DNA from: a virus
Virus record (IMG/VR): IMGVR_UViG_3300047498_000040
Location: 1 to 31,221 of that record
Strand: one strand, 5' to 3'
Length of the DNA: 31,221 bases
Part shown: piece by piece, positions 13,865 to 20,695 of the stretch
Position numbering within the stretch: position 1 is the first letter of the stretch
Layout of the letters: every line of letters begins with the position of its first letter
The notes under the pieces: generated by a model
Told to the model about the DNA's origin: nothing
Seen by the model: the letters and a program-made list of their open reading frames with translations, nothing else
Database searches by the model: none
Position numbers and translations under genes: made by a program

Positions 13865-14291
13865 AGTGTTCACCTCCCTGACTGAAGCGGCCAAGTACGC
13901 CCACGTTTGCCGCCAAGCGATCTTTTTAGCCATCAAAAAGAAAAAGTTGAAGGCTGTCCAAAAGAAGTTTAAGGGTCAGATGCAATGGGTAATCCTTAAG
14001 CAAGACCTCGACGAATACCGAGCAGATAAATATAACCGCGATAAATGCAAGATCGAGGGGGAGCTAATTATAGACCTCGATCAAGATCGCTGGAGCGTTG
14101 CCCACGCGGCCAAGACATTGTCCTCTATGTTAAGGCGCCCATATCCGGCGGCTCATCTCTACTATCTATTACGGCTGGGGGAATTGCGCGCTTCCAAAAA
14201 GGGCGGCAGGTGGGTTATTTCTAAAAAAGAACTTATCGATTTATATCAAAAAGAGCTTAAGGGCTTTGCGTCTTACAAACAGATAGTATAA
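13851..14291 (+). CDS. two-domain excisionase/EUO-like DNA-binding protein
   Basis: 146 aa with two winged-helix, excisionase/MerR-type units. Unit 1 (residues about 7-58) has SLTEAAKYAHVCRQAIFLAI, then KLKA and MQWVILKQDLDEY. Unit 2 (about 81-137) has WSVAHAAKTLSS, then AAHLYYLLRLGELRASKKGG and RWVISKKELIDLY. The arrangement, including RQAIFLAIK, a DEY..DKYNRD linker and RWVI/AWVI endings, resembles the chlamydial developmental regulator EUO as I remember it. Likely a phage transcription regulator or excisionase. No integrase is visible nearby, which argues against a simple Xis role. Confidence 0.7.
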   Translation: MKNDEVFTSLTEAAKYAHVCRQAIFLAIKKKKLKAVQKKFKGQMQWVILKQDLDEYRADKYNRDKCKIEGELIIDLDQDRWSVAHAAKTLSSMLRRPYPAAHLYYLLRLGELRASKKGGRWVISKKELIDLYQKELKGFASYKQIV

Positions 14292-14342
14292 GATTTTTCT
14301 TTCCAAAATTATATTTTAACGCTATCCCTTCGAATAAAGATT

Positions 14343-14777
14343 ATGTTTTTATTCGAAGTGTTTTCAGCGCCTATTCCGCAAAAGCAGACTCAATTCATCC
14401 GTGCTACGGGGATTGCTTACAATCCGTCTAAGAAGGATGCTGAAAGGCTGCGTTGGCAGATACTCCCAGATGCCCCGCAAACCCCGCTAGAGGGCGCTGT
14501 AGAGATGCATCTGACGTTTTACTTGCCTATCCCTAAGAGCGCGTCAAATAGGCTTAGAACGCAAATGATAAACGGGGTGGTGCTTCCAACGAAAAAGCCC
14601 GATTTCGACAACTTGGCGTACTTGGTCACCAATGCATTGAAAGGGATTGTTTACAGAGATGATTCGCAAGTGACGGATTGTATTATACGCAAGAGGTATG
14701 GCGAGCGGCCTAGAACGGTTATCAAGATTATTCCAATTGAGCAGCTGGGCAAGGTGGGGGGCGATATATGCGAGTGA
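14343..14777 (+). CDS. rusA: RusA-family Holliday junction resolvase
   Basis: 144 aa. The family core is intact: KKPDFDN with Asp87 and Asp89, then LAYLVTNALKGIVYRDDSQV with Asp106/Asp107, followed by a basic KRYG. These acidic residues bind the two metal ions that cleave four-way DNA junctions. N-terminal strands (FSAPIPQKQTQFIR, then VEMHLTFYLPIP) match the usual start, and the length is normal for phage RusA. It would resolve recombination and replication branches before packaging. The ribosome site is weak. It overlaps the next gene by 10 nt. Confidence 0.9.
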   Translation: MFLFEVFSAPIPQKQTQFIRATGIAYNPSKKDAERLRWQILPDAPQTPLEGAVEMHLTFYLPIPKSASNRLRTQMINGVVLPTKKPDFDNLAYLVTNALKGIVYRDDSQVTDCIIRKRYGERPRTVIKIIPIEQLGKVGGDICE

Positions 14778-15040
14778 TCTTTGAGGAAGTCGATGGGGAG
14801 TATTTTTTTGAGCTGATCTTGGATCAAGAGGATTTCGACCAGATGAACACCTTTGGCGGGATAATTCGAGACTATGTATGGGAAAACGGGGCAGTTAAGC
14901 TTATAAACATTTATTTACATCCAGAGAAAAAAGAGGGATTATGCCACTTGTCAAAGGAAAAAAAGCCAAAACGCGAGAAGGGTTCTCAGAGAACGTTAGG
15001 CGGGAAATCGAAGCGGGGAAGCCACAAAAGCAGAGTTTAG
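14768..15040 (+). CDS. small protein with C-terminus overlapping the next gene (90 aa)
   Basis: Begins in the last codons of the resolvase gene. Residues 1-58 are an acidic alpha/beta sequence (MRVIFEEVDGEYFFELILDQ, then DFDQMNTFGG, then VKLINIYLHPE) that looks like a small folded domain. Residues after about 58 are a lysine-rich tail translated in a different frame from the well-supported 55-aa gene starting at 14941, with 100 nt of overlap. Either this is a true long overlap, or a frame disruption extended the gene past its original end. Function unknown. Confidence 0.5.
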   Translation: MRVIFEEVDGEYFFELILDQEDFDQMNTFGGIIRDYVWENGAVKLINIYLHPEKKEGLCHLSKEKKPKREKGSQRTLGGKSKRGSHKSRV

Positions 15041-15108
15041 CTATCGCATATAGTGAAGCGCGTCAAGGGAAAAAGAAAGCTCCCAAAAGCAAAAAAGGAA
15101 AGAAATAA
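14941..15108 (+). CDS. conserved small basic phage protein, MPL-KGK / GKPQKQ-AIAY type (55 aa)
   Basis: 55 aa: MPLVKGKKAKTREGFSENVR, then IEAGKPQKQSLAIAYSEAR, and a Lys-rich tail. I recognise the pattern MPL-x-KGK, SEN-(V/I), G-(K/R)-PQKQ-(A/S)-(V/L)-AIA as a widespread tiny phage protein of unknown function, so this frame is coding. The stop overlaps the ATG of the 103-aa gene (TAATG). The upstream gene runs across its first 100 nt in another frame. Confidence 0.75.
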   Translation: MPLVKGKKAKTREGFSENVRREIEAGKPQKQSLAIAYSEARQGKKKAPKSKKGKK

Positions 15109-15419
15109 TGAGCAAGTGGATTAATCATAAGTACGATAAGTACAGAAAGCGCACAAGGAAAAAGGATTGCCAGGAGCTATTTAACAAATTTCTGGCAAAA
15201 GAGTTGAAGGAACGAGGAATCGATATTCGGATGGTTTTTTCCAGTGAAGCGATTCTAAAAGAGATTTTCTGGGAAATCAAGAATATGCAAGACTGGTTAA
15301 TGGAAGAAAAGGGAATGCAAATAAGGGCTCACATTAACTTATTCAATTATTATGAGGATAATAAAGATAGTATTGATGGATTGCGAAAAGCTTTCTTAAG
15401 CTATTTAAAAGGGGAATAA
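15108..15419 (+). CDS. helical hypothetical protein (103 aa)
   Basis: A coupled gene with a strongly basic N-terminus (HKYDKYRKRTRKKDCQELFN) followed by mixed-charge helices (EIFWEIKNMQDWLMEEKG, then HINLFNYYEDN). No membrane segment and one Cys only. The basic start might bind nucleic acid, but there is no recognised domain. It ends two bases before the next ATG. Confidence 0.6.
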   Translation: MSKWINHKYDKYRKRTRKKDCQELFNKFLAKELKERGIDIRMVFSSEAILKEIFWEIKNMQDWLMEEKGMQIRAHINLFNYYEDNKDSIDGLRKAFLSYLKGE

Positions 15420-15421
15420 AG

Positions 15422-15658
15422 ATGAAAGTTGTTTGGAAGTTTGTTTTTGGCGACAATCATATGAACGTCGACTGCGAAAATGCTATAGAAGATCAGAAAA
15501 TAGAAACCGCTCTTCATTATGAGGAAGAATGGCTAAATGTTTCGGTGAATGGGCAAGACGTATATATTAATCTGAAACAATGCAAAGTTATTGCGAGGGA
15601 AGAGATTAATGAGGAAGAAGGACAATCTAACACCGAACCCACTGAAAAAGCGGAATAG
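15422..15658 (+). CDS. acidic beta-rich hypothetical protein (78 aa)
   Basis: 78 aa, starting MKVVWKFVFGDNHMNVDCEN with a beta-strand pattern and ending in an acidic disordered tail (EEINEEEGQSNTEPTEKAE). The purine stretch AAAGGGGAATAAAG before the ATG supplies the ribosome site. The last 50 nt overlap the start of the next gene in another frame. Possibly a small regulatory or DNA-mimic protein; not recognised. Confidence 0.55.
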   Translation: MKVVWKFVFGDNHMNVDCENAIEDQKIETALHYEEEWLNVSVNGQDVYINLKQCKVIAREEINEEEGQSNTEPTEKAE

Positions 15659-15866
15659 GGATGTTGTAGGGGCTGTTTTGGATTTATGGGAACATTCCAT
15701 ATATGACGATGAGCACGAAATTTTGCTCAAGATAAGCGGCCTCCAGCAAATTTTGGCTTGCATCAAGTATCATCAAGCGGATGGGCTGCTACTTGATAAT
15801 GTGTACCAGCAAGCGGATGACGATTATTTTATCCTTCACTTTACAAAGAGGCAAGATGAGACATGA
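15609..15866 (+). CDS. hypothetical protein (85 aa)
   Basis: Start placed at the ATG preceded by GAGGGAAGAG rather than an upstream TTG at 15591. A basic N-terminus (MRKKDNLTPNPLKKRNRD) is followed by an acidic, mostly helical domain (LDLWEHSIYDDEHEILLKIS, then LQQILACIKYHQ, then QQADDDYFILHF). It overlaps the genes on both sides by 50 and 11 nt. No function assigned. Confidence 0.55.
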   Translation: MRKKDNLTPNPLKKRNRDVVGAVLDLWEHSIYDDEHEILLKISGLQQILACIKYHQADGLLLDNVYQQADDDYFILHFTKRQDET

Positions 15867-16140
15867 GAATGAATACCCGGTCACCGAGCTGGGCGGCCAA
15901 GCCGTTACGAATTTGGCGATGATTGAAGAGATGAGGCTCATGTGCTCTAAATTTAACCGAATGTATTCGGAATTGCTGGGAGCTATTGGAGCCGCTGAGA
16001 CGGTAATTGACGTTATGAAATTAGGCGAGAAGGCCGCGTGTGCTCTGGTAAAAGACGCGCGGCGCAAGGTTAAGAGGCAAAGGGAGAGGGCGAAACTGCT
16101 CCCTAAGAAAAAGCCCAAGCGAAAGGGGCTGTTTTGGTAG
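15856..16140 (+). CDS. helical protein with strongly basic C-terminus (94 aa)
   Basis: Start at the ATG after AGAGG. Residues about 10-60 form amphipathic helices (MIEEMRLMCSKFNRMYSELL, then ETVIDVMKLGEKAAC). The last 30 residues are dominated by Lys/Arg (RRKVKRQRERAKLLPKKKPK), which suggests nucleic-acid binding. It is the final gene of this plus-strand run; the stop lies 3 nt from the end of the convergent minus-strand cluster, with no terminator hairpin between them. Confidence 0.55.
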   Translation: MRHENEYPVTELGGQAVTNLAMIEEMRLMCSKFNRMYSELLGAIGAAETVIDVMKLGEKAACALVKDARRKVKRQRERAKLLPKKKPKRKGLFW

Positions 16141-16143
16141 GGG

Positions 16144-16479
16144 CTAGGGGGTTTTGGATAGGCGCAAGACTTCTCGGGCAAAGCAAATTTTGTCGTAGAG
16201 GACTGTAGCAGAACAGCGACTATAGCCAAAAGGGCAACCTCTCCCGCCGCCTTCTGTTTCTATTTGAGAGATATTCCACCCGCCATAACAGCCAGCGTAA
16301 TTGAGATACCATCCACCTATATCTATGTAGGAAACCACGGGACACGGAGCTTTCCATTGATCACCCATCGCTTTTTTTAGAGAAGATAGTTCTTTGGGGG
16401 ACAGACATACGCTTTTTCCAAGATCTGCACATAGCCACATAAAGACATTTAGTAATTGGTATTTTGTTGTTTTGCTCAT
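16144..16479 (-). CDS. Cys-rich hypothetical protein (111 aa)
   Basis: 111 aa with AGAGGA before the ATG. Seven cysteines are spread along the chain (LCADLGKSVCLS, then APCPVVSY, then GCYGGW, then GRGCPFGYSRCS and KICFAREV). A central beta-rich Gly/Tyr/Trp segment contains IDIGGWYLNYAG. The Cys content suggests zinc binding or a disulfide-linked fold, but the spacing matches no motif I know. Last gene of the minus-strand cluster. Confidence 0.55.
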   Translation of the reverse strand: MSKTTKYQLLNVFMWLCADLGKSVCLSPKELSSLKKAMGDQWKAPCPVVSYIDIGGWYLNYAGCYGGWNISQIETEGGGRGCPFGYSRCSATVLYDKICFAREVLRLSKTP

Positions 16480-16481
16480 TA

Positions 16482-16721
16482 TTATTCCTCTCTAATTAAT
16501 TCCATTATTTCTTTCTTGTTCTCTTGCCAATAGTTATTGGCCATATCCTCTATAGTATTTCCTTTGAGGATTACTCTTGAGCCATGAGTCCACGGCGCGC
16601 CCCATGGACAGGGGGTATCGCAATCGGTGACGCTTAAGCCAATTGGCCAATGCGCATAAAACGCTTCCGCGAATTGAGCTTGTTGAGCCGGGGATAGAGA
16701 TTTTGCTGGTTTAGTTTTCAT
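16482..16721 (-). CDS. small hypothetical protein (79 aa)
   Basis: 79 aa, separated by two bases from each neighbour. It contains SPAQQAQFAEAFYAHWPIGL, DCDTPCPWGAPWTHGSRVIL and a helical end (YWQENKKEIMELIREE). The Trp/Pro/Cys-rich middle suggests a compact domain. There is no strong ribosome site directly before the ATG, so it probably depends on translation of the 86-aa gene upstream. Not recognised. Confidence 0.55.
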   Translation of the reverse strand: MKTKPAKSLSPAQQAQFAEAFYAHWPIGLSVTDCDTPCPWGAPWTHGSRVILKGNTIEDMANNYWQENKKEIMELIREE

Positions 16722-16723
16722 GG

Positions 16724-16984
16724 TTATTCATCTTCTCCCCAGCCATCAAATAAATTCCAACACATAAGCCAAAACGCCATTTCCTTCCATTCTCTATCGG
16801 TTTTTGTTTCAGATGGGTGAATATCAGCACTTTGCCGGCAATAGGCTTCCGCTTCGTCGCGATTGATATCAGCGTCTAGTTTCAATATGTCGAACCACAG
16901 AGATACCATTTCATCGTTTGATCCACGTGTGCATACTTGGGTTACACATTCTTGGGGGATAGAGTATATGTCAAAACTGTTCAT
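16724..16984 (-). CDS. small hypothetical protein (86 aa)
   Basis: 86 aa with AAGGA 8 nt before the ATG. Features are FDIYSIPQECVTQVCTRG, an acidic helix (LKLDADINRDEAEAYCRQSA) and an aromatic end (EMAFWLMCWNLFDGWGEDE). Four Cys, no metal-binding spacing. Part of the minus-strand accessory cluster; function unknown. Confidence 0.55.
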   Translation of the reverse strand: MNSFDIYSIPQECVTQVCTRGSNDEMVSLWFDILKLDADINRDEAEAYCRQSADIHPSETKTDREWKEMAFWLMCWNLFDGWGEDE

Positions 16985-16999
16985 TTTAATTTTCCTTAT

Positions 17000-17206
17000 T
17001 TATTCTTTTAATGATTTATAGATCTCTTCAAAATTAACTTTAGAGGTTGTTATTCCGTCTTTTCCTTCAAAAAAAGCTATCCATACCGATTCTAGATCGT
17101 TGGCGCTAGGAGCTTCTAGTGCATGTTGATACGACCCTACATCGTTTGTTAACCATAGATAGGCGTTCCATGTATCCCAATTTGTCCAGCTTTGGTACTT
17201 TTCCAT
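17000..17206 (-). CDS. conserved NWDTWN-type small phage protein (68 aa)
   Basis: 68 aa with AAAGGAAAA before the ATG. The N-terminus SWTNWDTWNAYLWLTND matches a pattern I recognise from small proteins in phages and plasmids of many hosts (N-W-x-T-W-N-x-x-L-W-L-x-N-D), usually among early or anti-restriction genes. Its biochemical role is not established. The rest is a mixed helix with EIYKSLKE at the end. It lies downstream of the terminator-like hairpin at 17244-17265. Confidence 0.65.
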   Translation of the reverse strand: MEKYQSWTNWDTWNAYLWLTNDVGSYQHALEAPSANDLESVWIAFFEGKDGITTSKVNFEEIYKSLKE

Positions 17207-17243
17207 TTTCGTTTTCCTTTATCTTAATAATTTCTTAACATTT

Positions 17244-17265
17244 AAAAAAAGGGGACTAGCCCCTT
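17244..17265 (-). terminator. short hairpin terminator after the first gene of the cluster
   Basis: On the minus strand AAGGGG-ctagt-CCCCTT is followed by a continuous run of T. The stem is only 6 bp, so readthrough is likely. It lies between the 91-aa gene (promoter-proximal) and the 68-aa gene and would reduce expression of the four downstream genes. Confidence 0.6.
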
Positions 17266-17268
17266 ACC

Positions 17269-17544
17269 CTATTCCATATAATCTAGCGCAACATCGAATG
17301 CTTCGCCTAAGTTCGGGGCGTGAATTTGCCCTATATCGTCTATCATTTTCCATTGATCGCAGCATTTGCACTTTTCGTTTTTGGTAACATAATAGGCAAA
17401 AAACTCCTCTCGATAGAATCTTTCGGTGTATTCTTTGTTAGCGGCTTCGTCGCCTAGGTCAAAGGAACCGTCGAATCCTTGGCTATCATCATAGAAGCGG
17501 TATAAGAACCCGTTTCTTTCTATCTCGTGTAAAAGTTCATTCAT
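17269..17544 (-). CDS. promoter-proximal small protein with CKCC motif (91 aa)
   Basis: 91 aa, acidic and aromatic: FLYRFYDDSQGFDGSFDLGD, then YREEFFAYYVTKNE, then KCKCCDQW, then APNLGEAFDVALDYM. The three Cys in C-x-C-C may bind a metal or be redox-active. It is first in the minus-strand cluster, directly after a promoter resembling the one at 13 kb and followed by a hairpin terminator, so it may be the most highly expressed gene of the set. Family not recognised. Confidence 0.6.
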   Translation of the reverse strand: MNELLHEIERNGFLYRFYDDSQGFDGSFDLGDEAANKEYTERFYREEFFAYYVTKNEKCKCCDQWKMIDDIGQIHAPNLGEAFDVALDYME

Positions 17545-17585
17545 GATTGCACTCTTATTTTGTTGTTATTGGTTGCTATGAAAGT

Positions 17586-17614
17586 AGTGTACAAAATGCG
17601 TGGATTAATCGCAA
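17586..17614 (-). promoter_or_regulatory. early-type minus-strand promoter
   Basis: TTGCGA (17609-17614), a 17-bp spacer and TACACT (17586-17591). The -35 and following bases read TTGCGATTAAT, as at 13049-13054, and the -10 boxes differ by one base (TACACT / TAGACT). It lies about 40 bp before the ATG at 17544. Confidence 0.6.
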
Positions 17615-17674
17615 GGCGTAAAGATTAATTTAATTTAGCTTGAGCGATTAAAACGAATTGTTTACGCTTAAGTT

Positions 17675-18142
17675 ATGGCAAAGAAAGAGATTAAGACTAG
17701 AGCAAAGGCACCTAAACGCAGAGGCGCGCCATTAGGCAATAAATTTGCAGTGGGCAATCGTGGCGGACGCCCAATTGTATGGACGGACGAACTAATCGAG
17801 ATTGAGCGGCTTGCGCTTGAAGAATGGATCGACAATCCAGAGAACTATTACGTGGGTTCATTTATCGTGGAACGGGGCTTAACAGGCTACGAAATGCTGG
17901 AAAGATTCGCTGAAAAGTCAAATGAGTTTAGAGAAACTCTTAAAAAAGCCCGCAGCGCGCAAGAGCAAAGGCTTGTAACTCTAGCAGTTACGAAAAAGGG
18001 TGACGGCAACTTCATCAAATTCGTCTTGGCCAACAAAGCCGGCTGGAGGGAGAAACAAGAAATCAGCGGCGATGCATCTAACCCCTTGAGTATCATCCTG
18101 GATCGCATTGGCAAGTCCGCTAAAGATCCATTAAGCGATTAA
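17675..18142 (+). CDS. terminase small subunit
   Basis: 155 aa, immediately upstream of the large terminase. The basic N-terminus contains RRGAPLGNKFAVGNRGGRP, a signature of many phage small terminase subunits. It is followed by an HTH-like helical region (residues about 58-110: YYVGSFIVERGLTGYEMLER, then EFRETLKKARSAQEQRLVTL) and a C-terminal part with KFVLANKAGWREKQEI. The protein would recognise the packaging site and deliver DNA to the large subunit. A GTTTACGCTTAAG element just before the ATG resembles the AAAGTTTACA motif elsewhere. No strong Shine-Dalgarno. Confidence 0.8.
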   Translation: MAKKEIKTRAKAPKRRGAPLGNKFAVGNRGGRPIVWTDELIEIERLALEEWIDNPENYYVGSFIVERGLTGYEMLERFAEKSNEFRETLKKARSAQEQRLVTLAVTKKGDGNFIKFVLANKAGWREKQEISGDASNPLSIILDRIGKSAKDPLSD

Positions 18143-18145
18143 TGC

Positions 18146-18292
18146 ATGGACAAGATTAAGTGTGAATTAACCCGCGCTGATTTATATAACTTAATTGCAA
18201 CTTACTTTACAAACGAAATAGAAAGCTGTCCCATTAATGCAATAACGTTTGTAGATATATTCTTTCACAAGTACAAGGCTAGCGATGAGTGA
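18146..18292 (+). CDS. small ORF between the terminase genes (48 aa)
   Basis: A 48-aa ORF that fills the gap between the terminase genes and overlaps the large-subunit start by 8 nt. The sequence (MDKIKCELTRADLYNLIATY, then CPINAITFVDIFFHKY) is a plausible small helical protein. There is no good ribosome site and no known family. Retained because it closes an otherwise unexplained 142-bp gap in a very compact genome. Confidence 0.45.
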   Translation: MDKIKCELTRADLYNLIATYFTNEIESCPINAITFVDIFFHKYKASDE

Positions 18293-19790
18293 CCTAGCCC
18301 TAGTTGAGCGTCACCTCGGTGACCCACATTGGCGCCTAAATAATCTTTATACCATTATCGACAAAGACGGGCGTGAAGTGATATTCCGCTTCAATGGGGA
18401 GCAAAGAGATCTCTATAGTAATATATGGTATCGCAACGTCATCCTAAAGGCGCGGCAACTTGGCATCTCAACCTTTATCTGTATATTCTTCCTTGACACG
18501 TGTCTCTTCAAGCCAAGCACCGCTTGCGGTATCATAGCCCATACCAGAGAAGACGCTGAGCACTTGTTCAAGCGCATTAAGTTCGCCTACGATAAGCTGC
18601 CGGATGCAATCAAGTCTCTCCGCTCTGCCGCCGTCGATAGTGCCCGTGAGCTTGTCTTTAATAACCACTCCAGCCTTCGCGTAGGCACGTCGATGCGTAG
18701 TAGCACACTCCAATATCTCCATATCAGTGAGTTTGGCAAGATCTGTGCCCATTTCCCAGATAAGGCGCGCGAGATCGTTACTGGCTCTCTGAATACCTTG
18801 GGAAGCCGCCAATACGCCTTCATCGAATCGACCGCTGAGGGCAAAGAGGGCTTTTTCTATGATATCTGCAAAAAAGCTGAAGCGGATCATTTGTCCAAAC
18901 AACGCCTCACGAGCCTTGATTATCGCTTCCACTTCTTCCCTTGGCACGAATGTCCCGATTATTCGATAGACGATACTATCACAATCCCCGTCGAGATGCA
19001 AGACTATTTCCACAAGCTCGAATCGGACAAGATCTATCTCACCCGGGCGCAAATGGCTTGGTACTACAAAACCGCCCTCATCCAAAAAGAGGACATGAAG
19101 CGCGAATACCCCTCTACCCCGAACGAAGCCTTCGAGTCCGCCATTGAAGGCACATTCTACGCCAAGTGGCTCCGTGACGCCCGTGTGCAAGATCGTATAG
19201 CCAAAGTGCCCTACGACAAGAGCGCGCGTGTCTATGTGGCCTTCGACCCGGGGTACCTCGACTCTTGCGCAATAGTCTTTTGGCAAATGGCTGGCCAAGA
19301 GATTCACCTAATCGACTACTACGAAAACTCCGGCGAAGGCCTAGCCCATTATTTAGGCGTTATCAAGTCGAAGCCCTACATATACGAAGCCTATTTTGGC
19401 CCCCATGACATAGAAAACCACCAATTCTCCACCGGCCTCTCTACAAAAGACGTAGCGGCGTCTCTAGGCGTTTCGCTAGTCACTCTGCCCACCCTTAAAA
19501 TGCTGCTAGAAGACGGGATAGAGGCTGTCCGTAGCCTATTCCCCCGATTCTGGATTGACGAGGAGAAGTGTAGCCGTCTCGTTAGATGCATAGAAAATTA
19601 CAGAAAAGAGTTTGACGTTAATCACGGAATCTACAAAAGTAAGCCAAAACACGACGAGTATTCGCATGGCGCAGATGCGTTAAGATACGCCGCGATAGCG
19701 ATAAAAATGCATATTGACAGCGGCAAGACGTCTATCAATGATGAAGAAGCAGAACGACTCTACAACAAATACAATCCCATCTTCAAGTAA
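18285..19790 (+). CDS. terminase large subunit (ATPase/nuclease)
   Basis: 501 aa. The ATPase half has a Walker-A-like K55-A-R-Q-L-G-I-S-T63, typical of phage terminases lacking the canonical GKS/T. The Walker B segment is LQYLHISEFG with Glu149. The nuclease half starts at VAFDPGYLDS (catalytic Asp about residue 319) and continues with the YFGPHDIENH region (about 370) and HDEYSHGADALRYAA near the C-terminus (about 455), matching the RNase H-like acidic triad. It packages DNA through the portal and cuts concatemers. The length is usual for the family. Neighbours are the small terminase and, 8.8 kb on, the portal. Confidence 0.93.
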   Translation: MSDLALVERHLGDPHWRLNNLYTIIDKDGREVIFRFNGEQRDLYSNIWYRNVILKARQLGISTFICIFFLDTCLFKPSTACGIIAHTREDAEHLFKRIKFAYDKLPDAIKSLRSAAVDSARELVFNNHSSLRVGTSMRSSTLQYLHISEFGKICAHFPDKAREIVTGSLNTLGSRQYAFIESTAEGKEGFFYDICKKAEADHLSKQRLTSLDYRFHFFPWHECPDYSIDDTITIPVEMQDYFHKLESDKIYLTRAQMAWYYKTALIQKEDMKREYPSTPNEAFESAIEGTFYAKWLRDARVQDRIAKVPYDKSARVYVAFDPGYLDSCAIVFWQMAGQEIHLIDYYENSGEGLAHYLGVIKSKPYIYEAYFGPHDIENHQFSTGLSTKDVAASLGVSLVTLPTLKMLLEDGIEAVRSLFPRFWIDEEKCSRLVRCIENYRKEFDVNHGIYKSKPKHDEYSHGADALRYAAIAIKMHIDSGKTSINDEEAERLYNKYNPIFK

Positions 19791-19828
19791 CGTCACAAGC
19801 GTTGTTCAACTGTTCCCCGAGGCCACCA

Positions 19829-20125
19829 ATGACTAACCCCGATCTCCAAGCCCTAAAAAACGCCTTCCTTCTCACCGGAACAGAAGGCTTTTCGCAAATG
19901 CACTCCCAAGACTCCCGCGAAGCCTACTGCGCCCTCGTTACGCTCTTCCTTGTCTGCTACAGTATGCTATCCCCCGAAGACCGTTGCCAATGCTGCCTAG
20001 CGCTATTCCCATTGCTCGAAGACATAAATACGGAAGTCTTTGAAGACGGCCCCGATTTCGTCTCATTCCTTAAAGAAAAACACGCACAAAGGACACAAGA
20101 TGGTCAAGACGCTAGTAGTGAGTAG
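19829..20125 (+). CDS. hypothetical helical protein after terminase (98 aa)
   Basis: Start at the ATG with GAGG 7 nt upstream (MTNPDLQALKNAFLLTGTEG), not the upstream TTG. Helical, with a Cys-rich hydrophobic centre (AYCALVTLFLVCYSMLSPED, then RCQCCLALFPLLED) and an acidic end. The RCQCC motif could bind metal or be membrane-peripheral. It overlaps the next gene by 26 nt. Family unknown. Confidence 0.6.
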   Translation: MTNPDLQALKNAFLLTGTEGFSQMHSQDSREAYCALVTLFLVCYSMLSPEDRCQCCLALFPLLEDINTEVFEDGPDFVSFLKEKHAQRTQDGQDASSE

Positions 20126-20390
20126 CAATACCGCCGAAGAAGACCGCATGGCTGCCTTCATGATAGAACGCAACGCCCTTGCCGATAATCGCCTAGAAAG
20201 GGTAGTCTGGTATTCGAATCTAGGCCACTCCCTCGCCGATATGCAAACGGAAATGGCCTTCATCCAAGGCAATATGGACGCAATCACCAAGGCCCACACC
20301 GATCTATGCAACTCGCATCTAAAGATCGGCGATCGGATCTTGAAGCTAGAAAAGAGTGTTAACACGCAACCAAAAGAAGAGCCGAAATGA
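20100..20390 (+). CDS. small coiled-coil protein (96 aa)
   Basis: Start at the ATG after AAAGGA. After a short N-terminal strand (MVKTLVVSSNTAEEDR) the protein is helical with repeated Asn/Met/Ile heptads (SLADMQTEMAFIQGNMDAIT, then HLKIGDRILKLEKSVN), consistent with a coiled coil of the kind found in small phage tail or regulatory proteins. It overlaps the next start (ATGA). No function recognised. Confidence 0.6.
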   Translation: MVKTLVVSSNTAEEDRMAAFMIERNALADNRLERVVWYSNLGHSLADMQTEMAFIQGNMDAITKAHTDLCNSHLKIGDRILKLEKSVNTQPKEEPK

Positions 20391-20695
20391 GTTTTCTCTT
20401 CGCCATTCTCGTAATATTCCTAATTGTCCACACAAGCGTGCAAAAAAAGGACTTCATGCGGAAGCACCTAACTTACTGTACCGATGAAGACTTTGCCCTC
20501 TGGGCGTTTGGCGAAGAGGCGTGGCACAAGTTCCTCGCCTACAAATGCGATCATAACGGGCTAAAAGACGCCTGGAATGAAAGGCACGGCGATCTTTTGT
20601 ACGTAGACGCCTCGCACATAATCCTAGAGAGCCTAAAAAAGATGAAAGAGGCCTATAAAAACACCCAAAACCCCCAACCAAAGGCCCCAGAATGA
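20387..20695 (+). CDS. single-span membrane protein (102 aa)
   Basis: A short hydrophobic N-terminal helix (SFLFAILVIFLIVHTSV, residues 2-18) is followed by a charged soluble part with aromatic residues (DFALWAFGEEAWHKFLAYKC) and a Lys/Pro tail. It is probably anchored with the bulk in the cytoplasm, since positive residues follow the helix. Coupled to its neighbours by 4-nt overlaps on both sides. Function unknown. Confidence 0.6.
   Translation: MSFLFAILVIFLIVHTSVQKKDFMRKHLTYCTDEDFALWAFGEEAWHKFLAYKCDHNGLKDAWNERHGDLLYVDASHIILESLKKMKEAYKNTQNPQPKAPE

Noticed and set aside
13851-14291. Excisionase with a nearby integrase and attachment site
   Set aside because: No tyrosine or serine recombinase and no tRNA-like attachment core found in the window, so the protein is described as a regulator instead.
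18468-19307. 279-aa open frame antisense to the large terminase
   Set aside because: The sense frame has unmistakable terminase motifs. The antisense protein has no recognisable domain and no ribosome site.
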